A DNA stretch of 64,000 nt from SKPT01 sp040905445 (GTDB lineage Bacteria > Planctomycetota > Phycisphaerae > Phycisphaerales > Phycisphaeraceae), in contig JBBDRN010000014.1 of assembly GCA_040905445.1 (NCBI GenBank), forward strand, positions 62,001 through 126,000. The letters run 5' to 3'. Made by a program: the position numbers and the translations under genes. Positions 25,790-34,026 of this stretch are shown piece by piece (the stretch's first letter is position 1; each line of letters starts with the position of its first letter). The notes under the pieces were generated by a model. That model did no database searches. It saw only the letters and a list, made by a program, of their open reading frames with translations, and was not told where the DNA came from.

Positions 25790-26532
25790 TCGGCTTAGAT
25801 GCCTATTCCATCCCTGCCCGGTTTTTCCCTGCATTGCTCGTCGTCTTGCCGATCGGGTTAGCCATATTCGTCCTGTTTCCCCAAGAGCTAACCGGCTGGG
25901 GAATTGGCACTAGCACTGCCGGGACAACGGGACTGGCATTTTTGATGGCCGAAATTGCGCGACGCCCTGGTCGTGCCGTGCAGGAACGCATCTATGCGCG
26001 ATTGGGCGCGAAACCAACTACGATCCTCCTCCGCCACAGAGATAATCGCATCGACCCGCATACAAAAGCGCGTTACCACAACTGCCTTGCCCGCGTCGTG
26101 CCAGAGATGTCTGTGCCGACGGCTGAGGACGAAGCTGCCGACCTCGCCTCGGCAGACGCGGCGTATGACTCGTGCACCAAGTATCTGCTGGAAGCAACTC
26201 GTAACAAGAAGCAGTTCTTCCTCGTTTTTAAGGAGAACGTGAGCTACGGGATGCTCCGAAATCTACGAGGAATGAAACCGGCGGCGGTTGTCCTCGGGGG
26301 GATTGGGGCGGTCGTTTGCGCGGCTCGCGCCCTTTGGCCCGGCGTTAGCGAGATCTATGCTCCGGCAGCCGTAGCGGCGTTCGGTTCGGCGTTCCTGCTA
26401 GCCGTGTGGGTGGTACGGCTGAACGACCGATGGGTGGAAGAGGCCGCCTTTGACTACGCTCGGGCGCTGTTGGCGTCATGCGAGAAATTGGCTTCTTTTA
26501 CCACAGAGAGTACCGAAGCAGATACCGCGTAG
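25786..26532 (+). CDS. Membrane protein coupled to the MBL hydrolase, function unknown
   Basis: A 248-residue protein starting in the stop of the MBL gene. Two hydrophobic segments at the N-terminus (about 12-32 and 39-56) are followed by a charged cytosolic part (60-160) containing RRPGRAVQERIYARLGAKP and NKKQFFLVFKENVSYG. Another two helices follow (about 165-185 and 192-212), then an amphipathic tail. No family is recognised; topology resembles SLATT-like membrane effectors only loosely. Paired with a soluble hydrolase in a mobile island, it is a defence-module candidate (inference). Confidence 0.7.
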   Translation: MIGLDAYSIPARFFPALLVVLPIGLAIFVLFPQELTGWGIGTSTAGTTGLAFLMAEIARRPGRAVQERIYARLGAKPTTILLRHRDNRIDPHTKARYHNCLARVVPEMSVPTAEDEAADLASADAAYDSCTKYLLEATRNKKQFFLVFKENVSYGMLRNLRGMKPAAVVLGGIGAVVCAARALWPGVSEIYAPAAVAAFGSAFLLAVWVVRLNDRWVEEAAFDYARALLASCEKLASFTTESTEADTA

Positions 26533-26541
26533 CGGTCCCAG

Positions 26542-27858
26542 CTACCCGAAGTACGCCTCCTCGATCGCCTTCACCGCATCGGCCACCATTGTCGGGCGGC
26601 GCTGGGCGTAATGGTCCGGGATGCCGGTGCTGTGGCCGGCCAGCAGCTTCGCCTGGGTCAGCTCCACGCCTGCTTCGACGGCGGCTGTGTACGCGCCGTC
26701 ACGCAAGTCCTCAGCCTTGACCTTGGTGGGCACGCCGGCTTTCTGTCGCAAAGCCCGGAACTGCACGTTCGCAGTCTTCTCGCTCCAGCGCCTGCCCAGC
26801 TTCGACAGGAAGACGGGCTGCTTGCTGCCGGCGTTGCTGGGCCGAATTTCCTTGAGGGCCGTGACCGTCCTGTCCCAGAGCACGCCGACGCGCACGATGT
26901 GCGTCTTGGAACGGTCCGTCACGACGGTCTTCTTGGTCAAGTCGATCTCGCCCCAGTCCAGGTTCAGCGCCTCGCTCGGATACATGCACAGGTTGAGCAT
27001 GCAGAGCAGAAACGCCTGCATGCGCGGTGCCTCGACGTGCGCGACCAGAGCCTCGAGATGCTCGCGATCGATCGGATGCGGCTCACGCCGCACACCACCA
27101 CGCGGCGCGGTCAGGACGGCGCAGCAGTCCAAGGCGTGGCGAACGTCAGCCGCGTGCAGCCCGCGTTTCCTGGAGAAGTTGATCACGCCGCGGATGCTGG
27201 TGAAGCGATTTTTGACGTACTTGAGGCTGTCCTCGGTCGCGCGGATGTGATCGCCATACTCGGCGACGCGCGAGGGCGTGAGCTGCCTGAGCGTTTCAAC
27301 GTTGTGCTCGGCCAACCACTCGCGAAAGTGGTTCCAGAAGAGCTGCATCTGGCGGCGCTGCTTGCGCTTGACCTGGGCCTTGTCGTGATAGAGCTGGCCG
27401 ATTGCGGCGAGCGTCGGTGAGGGCTCGGGCTTGGGCAGATCCGCGAGGCGGGCGACTTCAGGGATGCCGGTCTGCTCGGCCACGTACTCGGGTCGGCTGA
27501 TGAGCTGCTCCCTCAGCCATGCCCAGAGGACCGGCTCGGACACCTCGGTGCCGACGCTGTAACGGCCATCGGTGTGCCCGTAGATCTCAGCCCCGGCCTC
27601 CCGCGCCGCTGCGAGTCCCGCAGCCGACTGGAAGGCCTCAAGCGGCGCGTTGACGTCTGCGACAGTCTCGCCCTGCTGCTCAACCTCCCACCGTCGGAAC
27701 CGGGCCACGGCGCGTCGCTCGTCGGGCTCGGCGAACGTCTTGCCGGTGGCAATGATCACCCACCGGCCGTCCTTGCGGCGGCGCAGGCCGTTGATGTGCG
27801 CGCCCCACGAGGTGCGGTGCGGCTTGGCCGGTCTGCCTCGTTTTGGGGTACCTGACAT
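26542..27858 (-). CDS. Tyrosine-type site-specific integrase (abuts tRNA-Ser 3' end)
   Basis: A 438-residue integrase with arm-binding N-terminus (GRPAKPHRTSWGAHINGLRR), a SAM-like core-binding domain (LAAIGQLYHDKAQVKRKQRR) and a catalytic domain. The usual Arg-I box reads CMYPSEALNLDW, with Tyr where Arg is expected. The second box has DLRDGAYTAAVEAG with Arg present, followed by LLAGHSTGIPDHYAQRR with the nucleophile Tyr. It starts 69 nt from the 3' end of tRNA-Ser, so that tRNA is its probable target. It converges on the MBL/membrane-protein pair and likely mobilised it. Confidence 0.88.
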   Translation of the reverse strand: MSGTPKRGRPAKPHRTSWGAHINGLRRRKDGRWVIIATGKTFAEPDERRAVARFRRWEVEQQGETVADVNAPLEAFQSAAGLAAAREAGAEIYGHTDGRYSVGTEVSEPVLWAWLREQLISRPEYVAEQTGIPEVARLADLPKPEPSPTLAAIGQLYHDKAQVKRKQRRQMQLFWNHFREWLAEHNVETLRQLTPSRVAEYGDHIRATEDSLKYVKNRFTSIRGVINFSRKRGLHAADVRHALDCCAVLTAPRGGVRREPHPIDREHLEALVAHVEAPRMQAFLLCMLNLCMYPSEALNLDWGEIDLTKKTVVTDRSKTHIVRVGVLWDRTVTALKEIRPSNAGSKQPVFLSKLGRRWSEKTANVQFRALRQKAGVPTKVKAEDLRDGAYTAAVEAGVELTQAKLLAGHSTGIPDHYAQRRPTMVADAVKAIEEAYFG

Positions 27859-27864
27859 ACCCCT

Positions 27865-27870
27865 ATTATA
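27865..27870 (-). promoter_or_regulatory. -10 box (TATAAT) at the integrase start
   Basis: TATAAT 6 nt before the integrase ATG at 27858; AGGGG fills the gap. The transcript would be nearly leaderless. Confidence 0.5.
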
Positions 27871-27877
27871 GCGGAGA

Positions 27878-27901
27878 TTTAGGGCGCAATTTAGGGCGCA
27901 A
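27878..27901. repeat. Two tandem 12-bp repeats (TTTAGGGCGCAA)
   Basis: Exact copies at 27878-27889 and 27890-27901, between the integrase promoter and tRNA-Ser. The position suits an integrase arm site or autoregulatory operator. Confidence 0.7.
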
Positions 27902-27925
27902 CCGCTCTGACGTGTTCTCATCTAA

Positions 27926-28014
<89 letters not shown>

Positions 28015-28069
28015 AAACCGCTTAAAATACGCGGTTTAGGCTTGTGCCGGCTTCCGGTTCGTGGTAGTC

Positions 28070-28108
28070 TGACACCCGACGATTGACACCCGTTGGATTT
28101 CAGACACC
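28070..28108. repeat. TGACACC repeats near attL (putative integrase arm sites)
   Basis: TGACACCC at 28070-28077 and 28084-28091 and AGACACC at 28102-28108, just before the integrase gene. Another TGACACC follows the integrase stop (29475-29481). Confidence 0.5.
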
Positions 28109-28126
28109 ACGACCGGAGGCCGACGC

Positions 28127-29473
28127 ATGGTTAAGGGTAGCACACGCGAGAAGCAGCGGAAAGCCGCGCCCAAGCGGCAGACGGACTACGCGCTGCCATG
28201 GCCGACGTTCCCCTTGTCGCCGCACCCCAGCAGCGGGCGGTGGTACAAAAAGCACAAGGGGCGACGCCACTACTTCGGGAAGCTGGCGGACGGCTGGGAA
28301 GCGGCCTACGCGAAGTATGAGGCGGAATGGCCGGACATCGTAGCCGGGCGGGAGCAGCAGCCGACGAGCAGCCGCGAGGGGCTGACACTCCGCGAGGGTG
28401 TCAATCTGTGGCTTGCGGCTCGTGTCGAGGATGGCAACGCCGGGACGATCGCGGCTTCGACGGTGAGCGCTTACCACCGGATCGGCCGGCAGGTGGTGGA
28501 CGAGCTGGGCGGCGGGGTGCCGATCAGCCGCCTGAAGCCTGACGACTTCCGCCGGCTGGCGCACACCTACCGCGGGACGATGGCGCCGACGCCGGCCCGT
28601 AAGGCGTTCGTGGTCACGCGGCAGATATTCACCTGGCTGTTTCACAATGAGCACATCGACGCGCCGCCGCGCTACGGGACCGACTTCAAGCTGAGCAAGC
28701 TGGAAAGCCGGCGCACGAGCCGGCGCAGCAACGGCGCGACGTTCACCGCCGAGCAGGTGCGAACGCTGCTGCACGCAGCGCAGCATGGCGTGGCGGGTGA
28801 CAGCGACCGCGGCATCGAGGGCGTGCGAGGCACGCCACACCTTTACGCGATGGTGCTGCTGGCCATCAACGGCGGCTATACGCAGCGCGAGCTGGCAATG
28901 CTCCGCCTTGACGACGTGGACATTGAGAATGCCATCATCGACCATTACCGCGGCAAGAGCGAGGCGCGGCGCACGGTGCCGCTGTGGCCGGAGACGGTCG
29001 AAGCGCTGAAGGCGTCCATTGCGAATCGGCCGACGCCAAAGCGTGAGGCGGAGGGGCTGCTGTTCGTCACGGCTAACGGGATGGCGTGGCAGCGCGAGCG
29101 GATGATTGAACGCAAGCCGGAGAAGGCAGGCGACAAAGCAGAGCTGCGCTTTCAGCGGGTGGACGCCATCGCGCACCAGTTCGCCAAGTTGTGCAAGGCG
29201 ACGGGTGCCAGGGTGGAGGGTGCGGGCTTCGGACATCTGCGGCATACCCACCGCACCATCAGCGACGAAGCCGGCGACCCTCACGCGGCCATGCGAATCA
29301 TGGGCCACGACGTGCCGGGGATATCGAGGCACTACGTTGCAGACATCAGCCGCGAGCGGCTTGAGGCAGTGGCGAACCACGTGCGCGGCTGGCTGTGGCC
29401 TGAGCAGCCGGCGAAGAAGAAAACCACGAAGAAGAAGGCTGGAAAGAAGGCAGCGACGAAGCGCAGCAAGTAA
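28127..29473 (+). CDS. Tyrosine integrase of the satellite-like element, with Lys-rich tail
   Basis: 448 residues starting at ATG 28127 behind GGAGG. The N-terminal basic arm-binding part (YKKHKGRRHYFGKLADGWEA), core-binding domain (about 95-195) and catalytic domain are visible. The Arg-I box reads INGGYTQRELAML with Thr at the Arg place. Box II is GFGHLRHTHRT, then IMGHDVPGISRHYV with the nucleophile Tyr. The last about 20 residues are a histone-H1-like tail (KKKTTKKKAGKKAATK). It should recombine the 42-bp att repeat within tRNA-Ser. Confidence 0.9.
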   Translation: MVKGSTREKQRKAAPKRQTDYALPWPTFPLSPHPSSGRWYKKHKGRRHYFGKLADGWEAAYAKYEAEWPDIVAGREQQPTSSREGLTLREGVNLWLAARVEDGNAGTIAASTVSAYHRIGRQVVDELGGGVPISRLKPDDFRRLAHTYRGTMAPTPARKAFVVTRQIFTWLFHNEHIDAPPRYGTDFKLSKLESRRTSRRSNGATFTAEQVRTLLHAAQHGVAGDSDRGIEGVRGTPHLYAMVLLAINGGYTQRELAMLRLDDVDIENAIIDHYRGKSEARRTVPLWPETVEALKASIANRPTPKREAEGLLFVTANGMAWQRERMIERKPEKAGDKAELRFQRVDAIAHQFAKLCKATGARVEGAGFGHLRHTHRTISDEAGDPHAAMRIMGHDVPGISRHYVADISRERLEAVANHVRGWLWPEQPAKKKTTKKKAGKKAATKRSK

Positions 29474-29581
29474 ACTGACACCACGGGTATGCCGGCTAGC
29501 TACCGGCGAGCGGCCCGGCTGGACGTGCGACGCATTCCCCGCACGCCGGCCGGTGCCGGCCCGGCTTCAAGGGAATGCATC

Positions 29582-30196
29582 ATGTCCGACACGATCCCGA
29601 GCTTTATTGAGCAGGTGAAACGGTACTTCACGGCACGGAACGCGCACGACCTCACCTGTGCGTCGTTCAATCGTCCAGCCGGCGAGGCTGTACCGGGTGA
29701 AGCTGCGAAGCTGGCGGACATCCGCACCTTTCACGAGCGGCACATGGACGCACGCGACGAGGCGATGCGCCTTGGCCGGGTGCTGGCCGACGAGCTGCAC
29801 CAGCGGGGGCATGACCCCCGTGGTGTGCTGCGCGTCGTGAACGCGATGGACCAAGGCGGCGGACCCGAGGCGGTGGCTGCTGTCTGGCCGGAGGTGAAGG
29901 CGGACTTGCAGGTGGCGGCGATGGGGAGCGGGGGCAACGCGACACCCCACGCGCTGGCGGTGGGTGCTGGGTACGTCAGTTCGGCGGATCTGGCCGAACG
30001 GTATGGCTTGCCGCCGGACCCCCTGCGCAAGCGTCTGGACCGCTGGCGCAAAGACAACGCGCTCGGGGGTGGGTTCATCCAGAACACGGAGCGGGGGCCG
30101 CGCGACCCGGCATTTCTCTATGACCCGCAGCACCCCGGCGTGGCGGGGGTGATACAAGCGGCTCGCCAAGCGTCCAGCCAACGTCCAGCGAAATAA
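29582..30196 (+). CDS. Element protein with C-terminal HTH-like region, function unknown
   Basis: 204 residues with the ATG at 29582 behind AGGGAA. The N-terminal half is charged and helical (RTFHERHMDARDEAMRLGRV). Residues about 145-173 (SSADLAERYGLPPDPLRKRL) look like a helix-turn-helix. The C-terminus, NTERGPRDPAFLYDPQHP, resembles a DNA-binding wing. It could be a regulator of the element. No family is recognised. Confidence 0.6.
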   Translation: MSDTIPSFIEQVKRYFTARNAHDLTCASFNRPAGEAVPGEAAKLADIRTFHERHMDARDEAMRLGRVLADELHQRGHDPRGVLRVVNAMDQGGGPEAVAAVWPEVKADLQVAAMGSGGNATPHALAVGAGYVSSADLAERYGLPPDPLRKRLDRWRKDNALGGGFIQNTERGPRDPAFLYDPQHPGVAGVIQAARQASSQRPAK

Positions 30197-30253
30197 TTTC
30201 AGGCTCGGAGCGGGGCGGAAAACGCGGCGTGCCGCGCATGTCCAGCGTCCAGC
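30172..30253. repeat. GTCCAGC repeats
   Basis: Four copies at 30172-30178, 30183-30189, 30240-30246 and 30247-30253, spanning the end of the 204-aa gene and its spacer. They may be protein-binding iterons. Confidence 0.45.
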
Positions 30254-30302
30254 GGGCGTCCATTGACGCACATATTCGATCCATGCCCCGACGATGGCGG
30301 GC

Positions 30303-30455
30303 ATGGCGAAGCTCACCGACATCCCGACCAGCGAGCTACGGCGAGCGCTGAAGGCGACGGAGCGATTCGTCGGCCGCGGGTCGGCCAGCGCTCGTGTCCT
30401 GCGGCGCGAGTTGGAGCGCCGGGAGCGCGCCGAGCGGCAGGAGGTGGCGCGGTGA
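30303..30455 (+). CDS. Small basic element protein (50 aa)
   Basis: Starts MAKLTDIPTSELRRALKATE and ends with an Arg/Glu-rich helix. Its stop overlaps the GTG of the next gene (GTGA), which argues that it is translated. A positively charged single helical hairpin; function unknown. Confidence 0.55.
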   Translation: MAKLTDIPTSELRRALKATERFVGRGSASARVLRRELERRERAERQEVAR

Positions 30456-30712
30456 GCAACCGCTACCACACCCCGGCCTCGCTGGCGAAGCTCTACGGCG
30501 TCAACCAGTCGAAGATTCTCGCCTGGATACATGCCGGCCAGCTCGAAGCCCTGGACGTCAGCGCCGAGCCCGGCCGTGGGCGGCCGCGCTGGCGCATCAG
30601 CCCGGAGGCGGTACGGCGCTTCGAGCAGCGGCGCAGTTCCTTCACGAAAGCAGCGACCCAAGCGACACCACGGCGCCGGCGTTCGGCGGCGGCGGTGCCG
30701 CAATATGTCTAG
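30452..30712 (+). CDS. Excisionase-like MerR-type HTH protein
   Basis: 86 residues from GTG 30452, with AGGAGG just upstream, inside the end of the previous gene. TPASLAKLYGVNQSKILAWI (7-26) is a MerR/excisionase helix-turn-helix; GRPRWRISPEAVRRFEQRR forms the wing and following helix. Such proteins direct excision or control the early promoter of integrative elements. The basic tail is TPRRRRSAAA. Confidence 0.75.
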   Translation: MSNRYHTPASLAKLYGVNQSKILAWIHAGQLEALDVSAEPGRGRPRWRISPEAVRRFEQRRSSFTKAATQATPRRRRSAAAVPQYV

Positions 30713-30716
30713 CCGG

Positions 30717-30763
30717 CAGCGCGCCCGTCGGCGAGGCGGTGATACATCACAACGGGCGCGCTG
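30717..30763 (+). promoter_or_regulatory. 12-bp-stem hairpin in front of the 178-aa gene
   Basis: CAGCGCGCCCGT at 30717-30728 pairs with 30752-30763. The last stem base begins the GGAG ribosome site, so the hairpin could affect translation. Confidence 0.45.
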
Positions 30764-30774
30764 GAGATCACACC

Positions 30775-31311
30775 ATGCAACAGCGAGCGGACTTTTGGGA
30801 GCACCATCTGTTGAACCTGCCGAGGCCAGAAGATCGCCGGCCGGGGGCGCTGCGCGCATTGGTCGCCTCGTGCGCCGCGGTCATCAAGGCGGGGGAGGGC
30901 CGGGACATCACCATCCTGGCCGGCGACGTGAGCAGCAGTGCGCGGGCTTCGGCATACAAGGCGGACATAGGGGCCATCATCGAAAACATTAACTCGGCGA
31001 TCCGCGCGGGGGACACGACGGCTCTCGCCGACTACGGCGCACTGGCCGACCTGGTGCTTGGTCACCTGGCCGCCGGCGAGCCGTTGAAGCGCGCCGAGTT
31101 CAGCCTCGTGCGCAACAACATCTTCATGCGGCTTTGCTGCCCGTCGTGCCGGGCGTCGTTCCAGCCGGGCGAATGGGTGGTGTCCGTGGACGGCACGCGA
31201 AACGGTGCGATCTGCCACTCGTGCGCCGAGAACCACGCGCCGGACCTTGTGGCGTTCGTGAGGGCGGCGTGGGCATCGCCGGTGGGCCCGATGGAAGGCC
31301 CCCCGTTCTAA
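30775..31311 (+). CDS. Element protein with CxxC zinc-finger-like pairs
   Basis: 178 residues with ATG 30775 eight bases after GGAG. The N-terminal two thirds is helical (ADIGAIIENINSAIRAGDTT). The C-terminus has CCPSC and CHSC pairs about 29 residues apart, a probable zinc ribbon. Function is unknown; a role in replication or regulation would suit its place before the primase. Confidence 0.6.
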   Translation: MQQRADFWEHHLLNLPRPEDRRPGALRALVASCAAVIKAGEGRDITILAGDVSSSARASAYKADIGAIIENINSAIRAGDTTALADYGALADLVLGHLAAGEPLKRAEFSLVRNNIFMRLCCPSCRASFQPGEWVVSVDGTRNGAICHSCAENHAPDLVAFVRAAWASPVGPMEGPPF

Positions 31312-31319
31312 AAGCAAAC

Positions 31320-31349
31320 GCCCCGCGCCAGCGAAAGCTAGCGCGAGGC
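31320..31349 (+). promoter_or_regulatory. Hairpin in front of the 70-aa gene
   Basis: The arms 31320-31332 and 31337-31349 pair over 13 positions with two mismatches and a GAAA loop. Downstream is TTGGAGATCACGCC-ATG, almost the same leader as at 30761-30777. Confidence 0.45.
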
Positions 31350-31365
31350 ATTTGGAGATCACGCC

Positions 31366-31578
31366 ATGAGTATAACCGAACAACATGGACATTTCATCGG
31401 TACTTCGCAAGACCCGAGTTGGCGGCGCGGCGTTCACGAAGGCGCGCTGTTGGCGCTGAAGCTGGCCGAGCGACACGACGCCGCGGCACTGGCTGCGTGG
31501 ATCGCGCGGCTGGGCGAGTGGCGATTCGACGGCGAGGCGGGCGAGCTGCCCCCGGATATCAACGGGGGTGGCGCATGA
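31366..31578 (+). CDS. Small element protein (70 aa)
   Basis: Starts at ATG 31366 with the GGAGATCAC leader. Its stop overlaps the primase ATG (ATGA). A central helix ALLALKLAERHDAAALAAWI is flanked by polar ends. Function is unknown; translational coupling to the primase suggests a replication role. Confidence 0.6.
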   Translation: MSITEQHGHFIGTSQDPSWRRGVHEGALLALKLAERHDAAALAAWIARLGEWRFDGEAGELPPDINGGGA

Positions 31579-33113
31579 CTATCAGCGCGAACATGACCGA
31601 CGGCCAGCTCGACCGAATGGCGTTGCAGGCATACCAGCGAGGCGACGATGAGACGCTGGCCGGGATCGCCAGGATGATCGGCGTGGATATGGCGACGTTG
31701 AAGTCAAGCGTGGCGGGGTGCGTCGCCCAGGCCCGCAACAACGAGCCGCTCGTGCTCGACCCGTCCGCGCCGCTCGATATCGCCAGGCGGTACGTCGAGG
31801 ACCAGCACACCCACGCCAGCCACCGGACGCTGCATTGCCAGGGCGGGCAGTTCTATCGGTGGGATGGGCCGGCGTATGCGGCGTGGGACATCGAGGCCGT
31901 ACGGGCGAGCATCTACCGCTACTGCGAGTCGGCCAAGACCGAGGCGGCGCTGAAGGATGGCGACATCGGGCTGCGCCCCTTCAAGCCCACCAAGCGGAAG
32001 GTTGACGAGGTGTTCGACGCGCTGCGGGCGGTGGGCAACCTGCCCACGAGCATCCCGGCCCCGTCGTGGCTGGACGGGCGCGAGCATCCGCCCGCGTCGG
32101 AGGTGCTGCCGATGCAGAACGGACTGTTGCATCTGCCCACGCTCAAGCTGTACGACGCCAACCCCCTGTTCTACGCCCGCCACGCGATCGGCTTCCCGTT
32201 CGACCCCGAGGCCCCGGAGCCGAAACGGTGGCACGAGTTCTTGGGCCAGCTATGGCCGGACGACCCCGCCAGCATCTTCACGCTGCAGGAGGTGTTCGGC
32301 TACTTGCTGACCACCGACACGAGCCTCCAGAAGATATTCCTCTTGTGCGGGCCGAAGCGCTCGGGCAAAGGCACCATCTATCGCATCCTCCGCCGGCTGC
32401 TGGGCGAGGCCAACGTCTGCGGCCCCACGCTGTCCGGGCTGGGCCAACAGTTCGGGCTGCAGCCGCTGCTGGGCAAGCTGCTGGCTGTCATCAGCGACGC
32501 GCGGCTGGGCCGGCACAGCGACACGGCCACCATCGCCGAGCGGCTGCTGAGCATCAGTGGCGAGGACGCGGTGAGCATCCCGCGCAAGTTCATGCCCGAC
32601 GTGACGGCGAAGCTGCCGACGCGGTTCATGGTGCTCACAAACGAGCTGCCCCGGCTGGATGACGCATCGGGGGCGCTGGCGTCGCGGTTCGTGGTGCTGA
32701 CGCTGACGAACAGCTTCTACGGACGGGAGGATCCGAGGCTGACGGACAGGCTGGCCGAGGAGCTGCCGGGCATTCTGTTGTGGGCCGTCGAGGGGCTGCA
32801 CAGCCTGACGGCGCGCGGGCGGTTCGAGATGCCCGAGTCGAGCGTCGAGGCCGTGCGCGAGCTTGAGGACCTGGCGTCGCCGGTGGGGGCGTTCATCCGG
32901 GAGCAGTGCGTCGTCGCGCCGGAACAGCAGATCAAGGCCAGCGAGCTCTACCGGGCCTGGCGCGACTGGTGTGATGACAGCGGGTGGCAGCACCCCTCCA
33001 CGGACGCGACCTTCCGGCGTGACCTGCGGGCGGCGGTGTCATCGTTAACGACGACGCGGCCGAATTGGGCCAACAAGCGGACGGTGTACCGCGGAATCGG
33101 ACTCGACGGGTGA
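31575..33113 (+). CDS. P4-type primase-helicase (SF3 helicase, D5/DUF5906-like)
   Basis: 512 residues. The C-terminal SF3 helicase carries Walker A GPKRSGKGT (259-267), Walker B AVISDAR (304-310), motif C FMVLTNELPRLDD (351-363) and the Arg segment ALASRFVVL. A D5-type N-domain (DDPASIFTLQEVFGYLL region) precedes it, and a winged-helix segment ends the protein (KASELYRAWRDWCDD). No classic primase active site is obvious in the first 150 residues. Such proteins start replication of P4-like satellites and phages. The DNA right after it holds large inverted repeats, a candidate origin. Confidence 0.88.
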   Translation: MTISANMTDGQLDRMALQAYQRGDDETLAGIARMIGVDMATLKSSVAGCVAQARNNEPLVLDPSAPLDIARRYVEDQHTHASHRTLHCQGGQFYRWDGPAYAAWDIEAVRASIYRYCESAKTEAALKDGDIGLRPFKPTKRKVDEVFDALRAVGNLPTSIPAPSWLDGREHPPASEVLPMQNGLLHLPTLKLYDANPLFYARHAIGFPFDPEAPEPKRWHEFLGQLWPDDPASIFTLQEVFGYLLTTDTSLQKIFLLCGPKRSGKGTIYRILRRLLGEANVCGPTLSGLGQQFGLQPLLGKLLAVISDARLGRHSDTATIAERLLSISGEDAVSIPRKFMPDVTAKLPTRFMVLTNELPRLDDASGALASRFVVLTLTNSFYGREDPRLTDRLAEELPGILLWAVEGLHSLTARGRFEMPESSVEAVRELEDLASPVGAFIREQCVVAPEQQIKASELYRAWRDWCDDSGWQHPSTDATFRRDLRAAVSSLTTTRPNWANKRTVYRGIGLDG

Positions 33114-33117
33114 GGGT

Positions 33118-33215
33118 GGAACACCTCGGAACACGTTCCCAACCATTGCCCGCCACGCGCGAGGAAACCCCCATGTATAGGGCGCAATGCAGTGGAACGT
33201 GTTCCAAGGTGTTCC
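33118..33215. repeat. 22-bp inverted repeat downstream of the primase
   Basis: 33118-33139 and 33194-33215 are inverse copies with one mismatch. Each contains GGAACACGTTCC or its complement, itself nearly palindromic. The arms are 54 bp apart. Possible replication origin or operator. Confidence 0.7.
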
Positions 33216-33284
33216 AGTTGACGCTGACCCCGCCGGACCTGTCGGCAGAGGCAGATCCTTCTGCGGGCGCCCTATCTGACCCTT

Positions 33285-33332
33285 GACCGTTACACAAAGG
33301 TTTTTGACCCCGTGAGCCTTTGTGTAACGGTC
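33285..33332. repeat. 16-bp perfect inverted repeat
   Basis: GACCGTTACACAAAGG (33285-33300) and its exact complement (33317-33332), 16-nt loop. There is no T-run after it, so it is probably a protein-binding or origin structure. Confidence 0.7.
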
Positions 33333-33380
33333 GCAACCAAAGGCACCCCCAAACGACCGACCAACCAACAAAGGCAGATG

Positions 33381-33614
33381 ATGACCACCCACCGCTACAC
33401 CCTGGAGCTGACCACCCCCGCCACGCCTGACGGGCTCGGGCGCTCGCCTGAACAACGACTACGGCAGGCGCTCAAGCGGCTCGGCCGCGACTTCGGCTTG
33501 CGCTGCGTCAGCATCACGGTTGGCGGTGCGCCGGCCGAGGCGAACCAGCGGCGCATGCACCAGCAGGCCGAGGCGGTCGACGGCGAGCACCCAGGGGGGT
33601 CGAAATCGCTGTGA
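33381..33614 (+). CDS. Small element protein (77 aa)
   Basis: Starts at the second of two adjacent ATGs behind AAGG. A short strand-helix-strand pattern (HRYTLELTTPATPDG, then QRLRQALKRLGRDFGLRCVS) is followed by a charged tail. Not recognised. Confidence 0.5.
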   Translation: MTTHRYTLELTTPATPDGLGRSPEQRLRQALKRLGRDFGLRCVSITVGGAPAEANQRRMHQQAEAVDGEHPGGSKSL

Positions 33615-33684
33615 CCGCGGGGGCTGGGAACCATAGCGTCAGCTTCGCTTTTTTCGTTGCGTCCCCAAAAACGGATACCCACCC

Positions 33685-34020
33685 ATGACCACCCTACCCC
33701 CTCCCGAGCACCTGAGCGACACCGGCCGCGCCTTCTGGGTCGCCATCGCGGAGCAATACGACCTCGAGGACGCGGACCAGCGGGCGCTGCTGGAGCACGC
33801 GGCGACGGCGCTGGAGCGTATCGAGGCGGCGCGTAAGGCCATCGCGGAGCACGGGCTCGTGCTGGACAGCGGCAGGGCGAATCCCGCCGTGAACATCGAG
33901 CTCCAGTACGTCCGGGCCTTCCGCATGGCGTGCCGCGAGATGGGCCTGAGCACGAACCACGAGCAATACACCCGACCCCCGCGTCCAGCCGGCAATCGCG
34001 CCGCTGGCCGCACAGACTAG
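33685..34020 (+). CDS. P27-family phage terminase small subunit
   Basis: 111 residues. The pattern LSDTGRAFWVAIAEQYDLED, then DQRALLEHAATALERIEAAR and GRANPAVNIELQYVRAFRMA, is that of P27-type small terminases, which recognise packaging sites on phage DNA. No large terminase follows. A satellite could use the small subunit to redirect a helper's motor to its own DNA (inference from known satellites). Confidence 0.82.
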   Translation: MTTLPPPEHLSDTGRAFWVAIAEQYDLEDADQRALLEHAATALERIEAARKAIAEHGLVLDSGRANPAVNIELQYVRAFRMACREMGLSTNHEQYTRPPRPAGNRAAGRTD

Positions 34021-34026
34021 GAGCAG

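Noticed and set aside
33285..33332. Rho-independent terminator of the primase gene
   Set aside because: The stem is perfect but no T-run follows it in either direction and the loop is long; an origin or operator is more likely.
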